DNA of 64,000 nt from Mesotaenium endlicherianum (lineage: Eukaryota > Streptophyta > Zygnematophyceae > Zygnematales > Mesotaeniaceae): positions 62,001 to 126,000 of the forward strand of contig WELA01005691.1 in the NCBI GenBank assembly GCA_009602735.1, given 5' to 3'. Positions 32,575 to 43,915 of this stretch are shown here, piece after piece (positions within the stretch are counted from its first letter, which is position 1; each line of letters starts with the position of its first letter). The notes below the pieces were generated by a model. The model had not been told where the DNA came from. It saw only the letters and a program-made list of their open reading frames with translations, and did not search any database. Both the position numbers and the translations under genes were made by a program.

Positions 32575-33710
32575 ATAGGTGTCGCGACTACTATCCGTTT
32601 GACGGTGCCGCACGCGTTGCGCAAGTTACGGCCACCCAGGTTCGGAAAGTCAACGTTGACTCACCGACCACTTGACTGATTTTGTCGCGGTTATGTCAGC
32701 ATCAAGACCACTGGCAAGGGGTCAATGTCAATGTGCCACACACCCAGGAATGGGGGAGGTTTTGACAGCATAGACAGCCGCGAGACTAGGAGCTGGGGAT
32801 CAGTGATGAGCCGCCCAGCAAGTATCAAGTCCGGTACTTTGTGACTGGCAGATTAAGCCAGGTTATGGCTGCAATACCAAGATAGATTACGGTCGCCCGG
32901 TTGGGAATCTTGAGCAAGTGGCATTTGCTTGTACACACCGTTCAGGAGTTCTTGCCATGAGCCAATTGGGCGTGACAGCCAGCTGAGAAGCTAAGCAGCC
33001 ACGCGCGACAAACACGAGGTGTGCATGCTTGCTTAGTGACTACGAGCTTGAGTTGAGCATGGCTAGGCAGAAGCGACATACAGCTAAGATTTGTGACTAA
33101 GCACGGCATTCTCAAAAGATGACGTTGTGTGGTGCCTGCGAAAGGCACGAATCTTGCCTGAGACATGTCATTCAATCTCACGCTTTTTTGCCAAGAAGCA
33201 GAGGAAGCAGAAGAAGCAGAAGGAAGGAGAAGAAGGGCGCGAAGAAGAAGGAGGAGTTCCCAAGGCCATTGGAGGGCCGAGGCCCCACGCTTCTGCCGAC
33301 GCTGAAGATTCTTCTCAGTGAATTATAGATAAGTTAGGATTGTAGAAGTTCCCAAGAGGATTCGGCCGAACGCCACAAGTGTGTGTGAAGCAGCCTTAGA
33401 ATGGTGAGTTGTGTGTTGGTTTCCAAGTTCTCAGAAGTCGCATTCGCATCTCGAAGAGACAGAGTAAGTATTGACAGATAAAGTTCTCAGTAAAGAACTG
33501 AGTAAGCCTAGCCTGGCAGTAAAGAGTTGTTAAGGCGCGGTGTTAAGTGAAGAGCTTGACCCGGGCCAGCATAGACGTGTAGTTTCAGAGTTTTGTAAGC
33601 TACGACTTGCGAAAGTCATGCGAAAGCCTGAAGGGCGATTTTCTTTGAACCTGACGTTGTATGTCAAGCTGCTTAGAGAGTGATTTCTGCAACCCACAAT
33701 TTGCTCGCCT
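32575..33710 (+). repeat. Truncated 5' LTR and leader of C
   Basis: Homologous to 17571-18900 of C-prime from GTCGCGACTACTATCC (32580) onward. The first part of the C-prime LTR has no counterpart here. No primer-binding site assigned. Confidence 0.5.
33119..33328 (+). other. Small leader ORF with Cys-rich block (C copy)
   Basis: An ATG at 33119 opens MTLCGACERHESCL. The block CGACERHESCL (33128-33160) is identical in protein to C-prime, with three synonymous differences. It is followed by a Lys/Arg/Glu-rich stretch. Function unknown. Confidence 0.3.
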
Positions 33711-35127
33711 GTGAACCCAAGAACCTTAAGACATAAAGCCTATGTGGAAGTAAGAGACTTCCGTCCTACTTCTGAGAACTTCGGTTCTGTGGTTCAAATG
33801 AATAGAAATTCCCAAGCAAATTGGAGATTGAGGCCTATGAGGGCCGCCGATGCTCAACCTGGAAGGGGACCCGGAGAAATTCAACTGTACATGCGGTTGA
33901 GGAGTGGAAGACTCTATTACCCTGTGGAGCCTGCGGAAGGTTCTGATTCAAGCCAGAGTCCACGAGGAAGTGAGACATCTGAGCGCATGGATAACCTGTG
34001 GAGTGAGAACCCGTCGGGAGACGAGTCTCGCCATACTTCCACGAACGGTGAGAAAACGTATAACAAGCGAGCCTTTGTACCCAATTTGGGCAGAGAGCAC
34101 GACGTGTGGGGTAAAGATAGTGAGTCTTGGTCACCAATCGAAATGACTGGTGATGATAAGGATGAAAATCCTAAGTTCAAGCTGTCTACAAAGTGTTTTA
34201 GTGGACGAACCGGTGTAAATAGTCTCACTTTCGAAGAGTTTGATGAGATCTATTGGGCTGATTTCTTTGAGAGAATCCAAAAGGATTCTTCTTACACTCA
34301 GTCAGTCGCTTTTATAAGCTTGGTTCAGTACTTGGACAAGGATGCCTTGTTGCTTTATCGCCAGTTCCGGAAGGATGAGAACCGTACCCAAGAATGGGCG
34401 TTTAACGAGCAGAAGAAGGCGAGGGAATTAAGAATCCAGAAAGAGGCTGCGAAAGCCCGCCTATCCGCTTTGTCATCAGGAAGAGCGATACATGCTGCAC
34501 CTGTTGAGAGCGTAGACTTAGCTGCACTAACACAAGAATTAACAGATGCCATGACGCAACTCACCGAGGGTCAGCAGCGAGCGGTTACTCGAGATGATGA
34601 TGCTGGGTCTGTCGCAGAATTGCGTGAAGTGTGTGCAGAATTGTCTGAAAAGATTGCTAATGCTCAGGAACGAGTAACACGCACGGCTGCACCTTTTACA
34701 GGGCAGCATGGTGATAGTGCCACCACGGAAGCAAGCCATGCGCAAGCGTTGGCTAGTTGTCGTAGGGATATGGAGGCTGGGGATGACCAGTTAGACTCTG
34801 AGCACTGTCTGCGTCGTTTCTTTAAGTTGCTTGAAGCAAAATTTCCAGAAGATCGCAGTCTTAAGGTGCACCGTTATGTGCATTTTGTCCGTCAGAAAAA
34901 CGAGACAGTGATGGAGGTCAAATCCAGATTGGTAGACCTTGCCAAAATGGCAGGAATCTATGAGCCTAGGATTGTGGCTGACAAATTCTTATTGTGTCTG
35001 GGTAAAGACACAGATCGGGAAATCAGGCCGCACCTATCTGCAAAACGCGGAAACGACTGGAACATCGACGAGGCTGCTGAAATAGCACGCAATGTGGAGG
35101 AGGGTAAAGTCTGGTACAAGGAGACGT
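33711..35127 (+). pseudogene. Gag of C, N-terminal and capsid part
   Basis: A 470-codon open stretch. It has an N-terminal arm with MRLRSGRLYYPVEPA (near 33893), an acidic Ser-rich segment, a coiled-coil-like helix region (EWAFNEQKKARELRIQKEAA), then a capsid-like domain (CLRRFFKLLEAKFPEDRSLK, MEVKSRLVDLAKMAGIYEPR, EAAEIARNVEEG). It stops at the insertion of D and resumes after it at 41833. The start choice is uncertain, since several ATGs exist. Matches C-prime gag. Confidence 0.8.
35123..35127. repeat. Target site duplication of D (left)
   Basis: GACGT, repeated exactly at 41833-41837. Confidence 0.85.
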
Positions 35128-35630
35128 TGTAGTGATTTGAGTTATTATACATTAGTTTGCATATATTTTAATGTTTTCAAATATATTTGAAGTAGTATTG
35201 TGTGGAGTCAAGTGTGAAAAGGTACTCTAGTAACTTGGTTCATGTCCTTTGAACCTTCCAAGGCATTTTCGAAGTTAGAGGAAAGACCTAGAAGAACTCC
35301 ATGTGGCAAAAGTCAGATGTGCCATTTTTAGGTCAAAAGGACATGTGTACAGTATTCTAGAAAGAGGTGGCAAGTTTTGGGATGTGTTGGGTGCCAACAC
35401 ATCAACATACACCTTCCTAGAAATTACTTATGTAGCAAGTATATAAACAAGAGCTAGAACATAGAAAGACATTCCAGAATCACTCTTGTACTTGCCAAAA
35501 TCCAGAAATATATTAACTTTCAGGAAGCCATCTCTCTTTCAGAAAGCTACCACTTGTGTTCAAAGATCCTTGTCTTGAATAGATAAAGTATTCTGTTTTA
35601 CTAAGTACTTCATCTATCTGTTTCACTACA
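35128..35630 (+). repeat. 5' LTR of D
   Basis: Starts TGTAGTGATTTGAG, ends CACTACA. A promoter-like GTATATAAACAAG lies at 35439-35451, in the right place for a TATA element. Confidence 0.95.
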
Positions 35631-35631
35631 G

Positions 35632-35643
35632 TGGTATCGGAGC
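35632..35643 (+). other. Primer-binding site of D
   Basis: TGGTATCGGAGC one base after the LTR, initiator-tRNA-Met type. Confidence 0.9.
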
Positions 35644-35667
35644 TAGGCACTTTGGTAGCACAAGAAG

Positions 35668-36948
35668 ATGGCCGATCCTCAAGACCAACAGCAAGCTTTC
35701 GAAGGAAGCCCTTCCTCTCCAAGACACCCTCCTCCAGCGCCGATGGGAGAGCCCACTCAAGAAAATCTGCAACAACAAGAAGCACCACAAGGAGGAGCAC
35801 ACCCTCCTCCAGCGTCGATGGGAGAGCCTACTCAAGGAAATCTCCAACAACAAGAAGCACCACAAGGAGGAGCACCGTCAAATCCCGTGGCAGCCGCTAT
35901 AGCAAAGTTGACCCCACCACAAGGAGTTCCCGGAAATGAGTGGGCAGCCTTCCTAATGACCGTCCACAACCAAGTGGGCTTGGCCACCTATGAAGCAACC
36001 GTGCAAGCGTCAAGAGAAGCTATGGCTGCCATGGTTGCCCCTATTGCGAGCAATGCTCAAAATCCAGCCCCGGCTCAAGCGCCTCCACAAGAGCCAACGA
36101 GAGCAAGGAAACTCATCAAGCCCGGCAAACCCGACACTTTCAACCCCGGGAAAGGTGCCAACCTGAATTTATGGCTCTACCAAGTGGAGACGTACCTCGC
36201 GTTCCTTGAAGTACCCGAGGAGGACTACGTTCCCTTTGCCGTTACCTTACTTAGAGGAGCAGCAACATCATGGTGGCGTAACTATCAAGCGGCTATATAT
36301 CAAGCTATGGCGCACCCCATGCTCGGCCAAGAGCCCCCACCATCATATGCAAGATGGGCAGATTTTCGTGAGGCCCTCAAGAAGCAATTCATGCCCATCA
36401 ATGCGGAGAAGATTGCCCGAGGAAAGCTCCACCATCTCAAGCAAACGACGTCCGTTCAAGAGTATACATCCAGATTTCACGCCCTCACTCTTGAGATCCC
36501 CAACATGTCTCTCGAGGAGAAGATTGACCGTTACATCTTTGGCCTCAAACCCAAGGTGGCAAAGGAAGTGGAGTTACGCGACTTGACGGACTTCTCAAAG
36601 ATCATTGAAGTGGCCCAAAAGGTGGATACCTTGGATTTCAAGCACTCCGTGCCTTCATCTTCACGGGTACCGACGACGCGGGTGTACGCAGCCCCTTCCA
36701 CATCCGAATCTGGACCCACACCCATGGAAATCGGAGTTATTAAAAGGGACCCCGCGGCTGCCCGGAAGAGTGGAAGACCCTCCAATGACACTTATGATGC
36801 AAGAAACCAGCAAGGAGTGAAAGCAAGACTCTCCCCGGCTGAAAAAGAAGCTCTCATGACGGCTGGACTATGCTTCTATTGCAAGGAAAAGGGCCATCGT
36901 GCACTTTCATGCCCCAAAAAGTTGTCAAAAAACGGACAGCGCCGGTAG
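35668..36948 (+). CDS. Gag of D
   Basis: A 426-codon open frame from the first ATG after the primer site. Residues 1-70 are Pro/Gln-rich and include a 25-residue tandem duplication. A Retrotrans_gag-type capsid domain follows at about residues 150-320 ([60 protein letters not shown]). Near the end is a CX2CX4HX4C knuckle, [14 protein letters not shown] (about residues 405-418). Gag forms the virus-like particle and binds RNA. The pol frame overlaps its end in another register, consistent with the frameshifting many Ty3 elements use. Confidence 0.9.
   Translation: MADPQDQQQAFEGSPSSPRHPPPAPMGEPTQENLQQQEAPQGGAHPPPASMGEPTQGNLQQQEAPQGGAPSNPVAAAIAKLTPPQGVPGNEWAAFLMTVHNQVGLATYEATVQASREAMAAMVAPIASNAQNPAPAQAPPQEPTRARKLIKPGKPDTFNPGKGANLNLWLYQVETYLAFLEVPEEDYVPFAVTLLRGAATSWWRNYQAAIYQAMAHPMLGQEPPPSYARWADFREALKKQFMPINAEKIARGKLHHLKQTTSVQEYTSRFHALTLEIPNMSLEEKIDRYIFGLKPKVAKEVELRDLTDFSKIIEVAQKVDTLDFKHSVPSSSRVPTTRVYAAPSTSESGPTPMEIGVIKRDPAAARKSGRPSNDTYDARNQQGVKARLSPAEKEALMTAGLCFYCKEKGHRALSCPKKLSKNGQRR
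35725..35874 (+). repeat. 75-bp tandem duplication in gag of D
   Basis: Two in-frame copies starting at 35725 and 35800, each encoding HPPPAxMGEPTQxNLQQQEA and a short tail. Nearly identical, so recent. Confidence 0.85.
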
Positions 36949-38082
36949 GCCAGGAGCCTACCACCCCAAGACCCACTTCACGAGAAGGCAACACGCCAAG
37001 TGAGGTGGAGACCCCCGTTGAAGACGACGTTCCAGCCCCAATGAGTTTGAGAGGTTACCTTGGAGGAGAGAAGGTCCACATCTTGGTGGATAGCGGAGCT
37101 CAAGGCAACTTCATTGCTGCAGATTTTGCCACCAAGCACGGTATTACTATGCGAACTCTTGACCACGACGAGGAGATTATGATGCCCGATGGATTCTCCT
37201 ATACTACCCCTTCCAAGAAGACGTACCCCTTGGCACTCTCTATCAAGTCCTTCAAGGATAGAGTAGTGTTCTCCCCCATGCAATTGGGCAAGTACGACGT
37301 CATCCTAGGGACGCCTTGGTTGACCAAGCACAACCCCCAAGTTGATTGGAGGACCGGTACTATCAAGATCAAGAATGACATCACTTCAAGAATCTGTATT
37401 TTGCGCGCAATCCAGAATATCCAGACCCAAGACATCCAGAAGCCGGCACACGAGATACTATTGTCCGCCCTCCAACTCAAGAGACTTGTGAGGAAGGGAC
37501 ACGAGCTTCTTTTGGCCTTGATCACGCCAAAAGACATCAAGAAAGACATCGAGAGTCAAGAAGGCAGCCCCGTTCCCAAGGAGATACAAGAAGTCTTTGA
37601 GGACTACAAAGAAGTGTTCTCCCCGGAATTGCCCAAGGGCCTACCCCCCAAAAGATTCGTAGACCACAAGATAGAGTTGGAGCCCGGAAGCAAGCCCATC
37701 TCTCGGCCTACGTTCAAAATGTCATACACGGAGCTAGACGAAGTCAAGAAGCAAATCAAGGAGCTACTGGAGCATGGCTTCATTCGACCTAGCAAGTCGC
37801 CATTTGGAGCCCCGGTGCTATTTGTCAAGAAGAAAGATGGTACCTTGAGGATGTGTGTGGACTATCGCGCCCTCAACAAGATCACCATCAAGAATCGATA
37901 CCCGCTGCCGCGCATGGATGAGCTCATGGACCGGCTGGTTGGAGCCAAGTACTTCACGAAGATTGACTTACGGAGCGGCTAACACTAGATTCGCATCGCA
38001 GAATCGGACATAGAGAAGACGGCATTCAGGACAAGATATGGACATTTTGAGTTCATGGTCTTGCCATTTGGACTCACCAACG
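36870..38082 (+). pseudogene. Protease and RT (first part) of D
   Basis: Protease: [20 protein letters not shown] at about 37076-37135 (DSGA active-site motif), then [19 protein letters not shown]. After a linker comes the RT start: [20 protein letters not shown], then [20 protein letters not shown] and FTKIDLRSG. The stretch ends at the N gap. It lies in a register different from gag and overlaps its last 80 bases. Labelled pseudogene only because the element as a whole is not intact. Confidence 0.9.
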
Positions 38083-38127
38083 NNNNNNNNNNNNNNNNNN
38101 NNNNNNNNNNNNNNNNNNNNNNNNNNN
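38083..38127. other. Assembly gap (45 N) in RT of D
   Basis: A run of N, followed by a lone N at 38144 between two copies of CCCATGTTGGACA, which looks like an unmerged contig overlap. Confidence 0.99.
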
Positions 38128-38144
38128 TAGCCCATGTTGGACAN

Positions 38145-40560
38145 TCAGCCCATGTTGGACAGATTTGTGGTGGTATTCATTGACGACATCCTTATCTACA
38201 GCAAGACCCTTGAAGAGCATGCGAGACACTTGAAAGATGTCCTTGAAGTATTGAAGCAAAACAAGCTGTTTGCGAAGGAGTCAAAATGCGAGTTTGCCAA
38301 ACAAGAAGTGGAGTTCCTAGGTCTCCACGTGACTGCTGATGGCATCAAGATAGACCCCAAGAAGACCACGGTGGTGGAGGAATGGCCAACCCCCACGACC
38401 AAGAAAGAACTCCAGTCATTCTTGGGATTTGCCAATTGGTACAGAAAATTCATCCAAGGCTTCTCGCACATAGCAGCCCCCCTGACAGATCTACTCAAGA
38501 AGGACAGGCTATATACATGGACCGAGAAAGAGGAAGAGGCATTTCAAGAGTTAAAGCGAAGATTGACCACATCCCCGGTGCTCACACTCCCAAGTCCAAA
38601 CCCAGATTGGCCCTTCCACGTCATCACCGATGCATCTTCCTATGCAATAGGAGCAATCCTGCTTCAAGACCAAGGCAAGGGACTGCAGCCCATCGCCTAT
38701 GAGTCAAGGAAGCTAAATCCAGCCAAGCAAAATTATACAACCACAGAGCGAGAGGCATTGGCGATTGTACATGCCTTGAAGGTTTGGCGCTTCTACGTTG
38801 AAGGACGCAAAGTACTGGTCACCACGGACCACGAGGCGTTAAAGCACCTCCAAACGCAGCCGTATCTCTCAAGGAGACAAGCAAGATGGAGCGCATACTT
38901 GCAACAATACAACATCACGATTCAGTACCAGCCCGGCAAGACAAACTTCGAAGACCCCCTCTCAAGACTGCAATTAAATGCAGTGATGGTATCCCTGAAG
39001 ACAGATTTGGAAGCTCAATTTTCAGCCGCCTATGAAAGAGACCCTTACTACAAGAACGGAGAAGCAGCCTTGGACCCATGCAAGAAGCAAGAAGGCAATT
39101 ATTGGGTGAGGCAAGATACGGGCCAGAGATGTGTTCCTAATGACTTAGACCTCCGGCTCTTGCTTCTACGAGAAGCACACGACAACCCTCTTGGAGGACA
39201 CTTTGGAATCCTAAGGACCACGGGCGTTCTAGCTAGGACTTATTGTTGGCCAGGCATGTCTAAGCAAGTCAAGGAGTACTGCAGGAGCTGTGACACATGC
39301 CAAAGAATCAAGCCATCATCGCAAAAGGCGGGAGGACTCCTCCAACCACTACCAATCCCCGAAAGACAATGGACGGACATCTCAATGGACCTTATCGTGG
39401 ACTTGCCCGTGACACCTCGAGGCCATAATGCAATACTCACGGCGGTGGACAGACTTACCAAGATGGCTCATTTTATTCCCACGACGACTAAGGCTACAGC
39501 ACCACAACTTGCAAGACTCATCTTTGACAACATCTTCCGACTCCATGGACTACCATCAAGAATTGTGTCAGATAGAGATCCAAGATTCACAAGCCATTTC
39601 TGGAAAAATCTCTTCAAGAACTTGGGTACATCGCTGGATATGTCTACTGCCTACCACCCACAATCAGATGGGCAAACCGAGCGTATGAATCGTACCCTAA
39701 AGACCTCTCTAAAGGCCTACGTGTCTACCCTCGAGCAAGACTGGGACATGTACTTGACCCCCCTCAAGTTTGCCTACAACAACACTACGCAGGCCTCTAC
39801 CCAAGAGTCCCCATTCTTCCTCAACTATGGCTTCCATCCGACCACGCCACTGTGCTTCACGCCTGGCCATGATGAAGTACGTGCAGCCACAGATTTTATG
39901 GAGACATTAGAAGCAGCCCTTACAGCAGCGAAGAAAGCTCTACAACACGCGCAAGATGCTCAAGCAAGAGTGGCGAACAGAGCCAGAAGAGAAATTACGT
40001 ACAGAGTGGGTGACAACGTGTTACTATCATCCAAGAACATTTCCCTGAACAACATGCCTGCCGGCAGCAAGTTCTCTCCCAAGTATTTGGGACCCTTCAA
40101 GATTATCCAGCAAGTCAACCTCGTTGCTTTCAAGCTAGAACTTCCCCAGACTATGCACATCGACCCCGTATTCCACGCTTCCCTCTTCAAGCCATATGTG
40201 CAACCCGACAACAAGTTCCCAGGACGTGTGACAACCCCACCAGCCCCAACAATAGTGGATGATCATTTGGAGTACGAAGTGGAAGACATAGTGGCTATGA
40301 GAAATTTCAGGAGACAGCAGCAATACTTGATCAAGTGGAAAGGATATCCAGATTCGGAGAATAGTTGGGTGGCGGCGCACTACCTTGACAAAGTTCAGAG
40401 AAAGTTGAAGCGCTTCCATGCCGCCAACCCCCATCTTGGACCAGCCCCAAGTCTCTCTACTAGAAGCCCGAAGACTTCAGGGAGGCAGCCTGCCACCATC
40501 AAGAAGCAGCAGAAGACCCCTTGGAGGCAGCCTGCAAGAACAAGAAAGAGGAAAAATTGA
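38145..40560 (+). CDS. RT end, RNase H, integrase and chromodomain of D
   Basis: One open frame of about 800 codons. RT: VVFIDDILIYSKTLEEH (catalytic DD), then VEFLGLHV. RNase H: HVITDASSYAIGAILLQDQG, YTTTEREALAIVHALK, TTDHEALKHL. Integrase zinc finger: HFGILRTTGVLARTYCWPGM with CRSCDTCQR. Core: MDLIVDLPVTPRGHNAIL, IVSDRDPRFTSHFW and an AYHPQSDGQTE segment with the third catalytic acid. The C-terminal GPFKII region is followed by the chromodomain. This is the standard chromovirus Pol. Confidence 0.9.
40270..40425 (+). other. Chromodomain at the C-terminus of D integrase
   Basis: YEVEDIVAMRNFRRQQQYLI is followed by KWKGYPDSENSWV. This is a chromodomain with the first aromatic position and the WKGY and W residues of the methyl-lysine cage type. 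In chromoviruses this module guides integration toward heterochromatin carrying methylated H3K9. Confidence 0.9.
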
Positions 40561-41329
40561 CATTAGACACTCTTCTCTTCTTGCAGTTTCTGGACAGAAA
40601 ACTAAAACTGCTACTGGCGATAGGTCTCTTCATATAAAATCCTGAAATCCTACCTGGCTATAGTCCATGAGTAGCCGGTCATTTAGAGTCCAAGTTTGCT
40701 CAATTTGGAGCACTGGTGAGAGAGATATGATGCTCTAAGTAGAAGGGGGTCAGGCTGCTGGCATTGTTAGGGCAGAATATGCCTTCTGACATTGTGCCTT
40801 CCCCTGAACTTGGAATGCTCTGAAACTCAAGACTCTGGTAGAACATCTTACAGCGCCCAGTTTGAGACTTAGTTTGCAGAATTTGGAGAAGTATAGAAGG
40901 ACTTATGATTTTCAGAAGTTTCTGCACAGATTTGGAGGAGTGCCTACTCTCTCAGCTCTCAACGACACTCCAGAAATGAGAATGCTCTCAAATTTGGTGA
41001 CCCGGTAGAGTTCTCCGACGCGGTCCGTCTGGCACTCGAATTTTCAGATTTGGAGCAGTTCTGTGGCCGCTATGAATTTTTGAATTCGTGGCAGATTCTG
41101 GGCCAACTTGTACAATTTTCTTTATCATTAAGGAGTAGGCTAGCCAATAAGGTCACACCACCTACGACCTTGCCTAGTCTACCTTACATGTGTAGCACCT
41201 GACTTGGCGCCTTTGACTAGTCCTCTTTACATGTGTGGCATCTGACTTGAAACTGTTGACTAGTTTGCTCCACATGTGTACGACCTGACTTGACGCGCCG
41301 AGACGTCGCTTTTTCTATGGGGGGGGTGA
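40561..41329 (+). other. 3' untranslated region and polypurine tract of D
   Basis: No coding sequence recognised. It ends in TATGGGGGGGGTGA (41316-41329), the plus-strand priming tract directly before the 3' LTR. Confidence 0.7.
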
Positions 41330-41832
41330 TGTAGTGATTTGAGTTATTATACATTAGTTTGCATATATTTTAATGTTTTCAAATATATTTGAAGTAGTAT
41401 GGTGTGGAGTCAAGTGTGAATAGGTACTCTAGTAACTTGGTTCATGTCATTTGAACCTTCCAAGGCATTTTCGAAGTTAGAGGAAAGACCTAGAAGAACT
41501 CCATGTGGCAAAAGTCAGATGTGCCATTTTTAGGTCAAAAGGACATGTGTACATTATTCTAGAAAGAGGTGGCAAGTTTTGGGATGTGTTGGGTGCCAAC
41601 ACATCAACATACACCTTCCTAGAAATTACTTATGTAGCAAGTATATAAACAAGAGCTAGAACATAGAAAGACATTCCAGAATCACTCTTGTACTTGCCAA
41701 AATCCAGAAATGTATTAACTTTCAAGAAGCCATCTCTCTTTTAAGAAGCTACCACTTGTGATCAAAGATCCTTGTCTTGAATAGATAAAGTATTCTGTTT
41801 TACTAAGTACTTTATCTATCTGTTTCACTACA
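41330..41832 (+). repeat. 3' LTR of D
   Basis: 503 bp, about 98 percent identical to the 5' LTR. Followed by the GACGT target duplication. Confidence 0.95.
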
Positions 41833-42150
41833 GACGTCCAGGACGCTTATGGCTTCTAAGAGAAGGGAGGAATCCTTTCAGCCTAAGGCCAATAGCTCTA
41901 ATTTTCAGTTTAAAGAAAGAGCGGGTCTTTCAATAGGTTTGCTAAGCACGCCAACATTGTTGAGACAGCAGAGGGCTATTGGTATTGCGGGACTTCAGGA
42001 CATCAGAAGAGAGATTGTCCGTATCCGGATGCTAAGCAATTGTCTGTTAGCAAGACGCAAGTATGCGCACATTGCAGCAAAAAGGGACACTCAGAAGATG
42101 AGTGTTGGTCTAAGAACCCAAATCTGAAGCCACCATGGGCTAATGCTGCC
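41833..42150 (+). pseudogene. Gag of C, end with zinc knuckles
   Basis: Resumes C gag after D. It aligns with C-prime at 16029-16230 (SSPKANSSNFQF-like text), then two CCHC knuckles. The second is clear: VCAHCSKKGHSEDECW at about 42061-42108. Confidence 0.75.
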
Positions 42151-42159
42151 ACGAAAGAG

Positions 42160-43129
42160 GCAGATAGGGGTAAGAAAAAGGAGAAAGATAACTTTGGTAA
42201 CGAGGAGAGTAACCAAAAGTATGACGCTGTGAGTGCGGAGATTGTAGAGTTGAAAGCTCAATTTGCAAGAATGAATGTGCCTAATGTCTATTATGATGCA
42301 GATGTGGCCGAAAAGACCGTCTGCAAAGGCGAGAAGCTGACGCTTGAGAAGGCCGTGACTGCAACGGCTGCGGAGCGCGCAGATCATGACCGTCTGGTTC
42401 TAAGGAATGTTGGGAATCTTCCTCAGACCTGTCGGATCACTCTTGATGAGAACGAGATTGCGCAGCTACGACAAGCCAAGCCTGGGCCACGCAAGACATT
42501 TAGTTTTTCGCTGGAAAAGCTGAAGGCTCTGGTGGAACACCGGATTCAGCACATTCCTCGTTTTTCACTCGCTGATCTGCGTCTTACGTATCCTGTCGCG
42601 GTTGAAGAAGCCGGACGGCAGCTGGACATAGCTGAGAAAGGCGCAAACAGCGCTTCGTTGCCTACTAATTTCAGCACTGTGAGAGTGCAGAACAAGAATA
42701 GAATTTTGACATTCAACGACTGGGCCGCTCCCAATATTACATTGGTCACTAGCGCACAGCTAGTAATCTTGGGAAAGCGAGCTGTGAAAGCTCTGGGATT
42801 GACGGCAAGGGACCTGAAAGAAAGTCCTATTCAATTGAGGACTGCTTTAGGGCAGGTTTCAAAGTCTTGTGGAATTACCCGCAAGCCTGTGAAAATCACA
42901 GAAAACTTGGGGAAACCTGAGGAGGCGTCACTGCTCATAGAATGCACGGTGACAGAGGCAGAGAACTATAATGTTCTCTTGGGGACAGAAGCTCTGATTC
43001 CCCTGCGTATGGTCATCAACCTGCGAAAGCAGAGGGTGACTTACTTGTCAACAAATCGGCAGCCGACATGAGAAATTCCTATAAAAATGGTTTGCTGTGG
43101 AGAGGCAAACTACGGACTGCTAGACTGTT
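42160..43129 (+). pseudogene. Protease region of C
   Basis: A 300-codon stretch. An N-terminal part of unknown role (ITLDENEIAQLRQAKPGPRK) is shared with C-prime. The retropepsin fold segment is APNITLVTSAQLVILGKRAV at about 42725-42785, with NVLLGTEALIPLRMVINLRK near 42970. It is followed after 43129 by the insertion of B, and the sequence resumes at 56971. Confidence 0.7.
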
Positions 43130-43134
43130 GTGTG
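43130..43134. repeat. Target site duplication of B (left)
   Basis: GTGTG, repeated exactly at 56966-56970. Confidence 0.8.
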
Positions 43135-43878
43135 TGTAAGGTCATAGGTTTATAAAGTGCATTTTTGAGTTTCATGAACGTATGCTTGGATTATATGGTA
43201 GTGTAGAATGCATTTTTGTAATCATTTTTATATAAAGTTCAGCGCATCTGGTCAAGTATTAAGAGAGTTACGGATTTCCGAAGTTAAATCAGTTTTGAGG
43301 TCGGTTGACGACTGTCCTTAATTTGCGGTGAGCGCGACCGTCGGATTGACCGACGGCGTCGAGCGATCTGGCCCGTTAGAATGAACTCGAACCTTCACGT
43401 AAGTTCGGCTGACGCGGAGTGCCGACTAGGTCGATTTACCTAGAAGTTTCGGTTTAGCCTAGCGCGTCTATGATAGAAAATTCTAGTAATGTCGATGCAT
43501 GTATGTGGACGTCAATTCGGCCCGACACGTCAGATTAGACTGATCTGGCTTACTCACGAATATTCTGGAAGGGAAGATTTGACGAACACTAAGGAAAATT
43601 TGTAGCTTCCTCCTAGGGAGGAGCACTCAGGCAGAAAATTATACATAGGCATAACTTCTTTGTTTCTTATCAGTTTTCACTTCTCTAAATTTCTACGGGT
43701 TTGTAAAGACAAGGCCTATCATTCTATTTCATTCGTGAGCTGTTTCTTGCTACTCAAAATGTTGAGTATGTTTTCTAAGCTTTATTACTGATATGCCACT
43801 GCACTCTCTAGTATGATTGCAACTAGTTCCTTTTCTCATCAGTTACTACGCTTCCACTAGGGCACTCTGCCCCTTTCA
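43135..43878 (+). repeat. 5' LTR of B
   Basis: 744 bp, starts TGTAAGGTCATAGG, ends CCCTTTCA. Two bases later comes the primer site TGGTATCGGAGC (43881-43892). Confidence 0.9.
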
Positions 43879-43880
43879 TC

Positions 43881-43892
43881 TGGTATCGGAGC
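43881..43892 (+). other. Primer-binding site of B
   Basis: TGGTATCGGAGC, initiator-tRNA-Met type. Confidence 0.9.
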
Positions 43893-43915
43893 CAGGCTGG
43901 TTTGCATATTATATT

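Larger units (their letters stand above)
35128..41832 (+). mobile_element. Chromovirus (Ty3/gypsy) element D, young and nearly whole
   Basis: LTRs of 503 bp each (35128-35630 and 41330-41832) differ by about 11 positions, roughly 2 percent. The GACGT target duplication is exact. Contents are primer site, gag, protease-RT, an assembly gap, then RT end, RNase H, integrase and a C-terminal chromodomain, and a purine-rich tract before the 3' LTR. Apart from the gap there is about one visible break. It is inserted in the gag of C. Confidence 0.95.
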
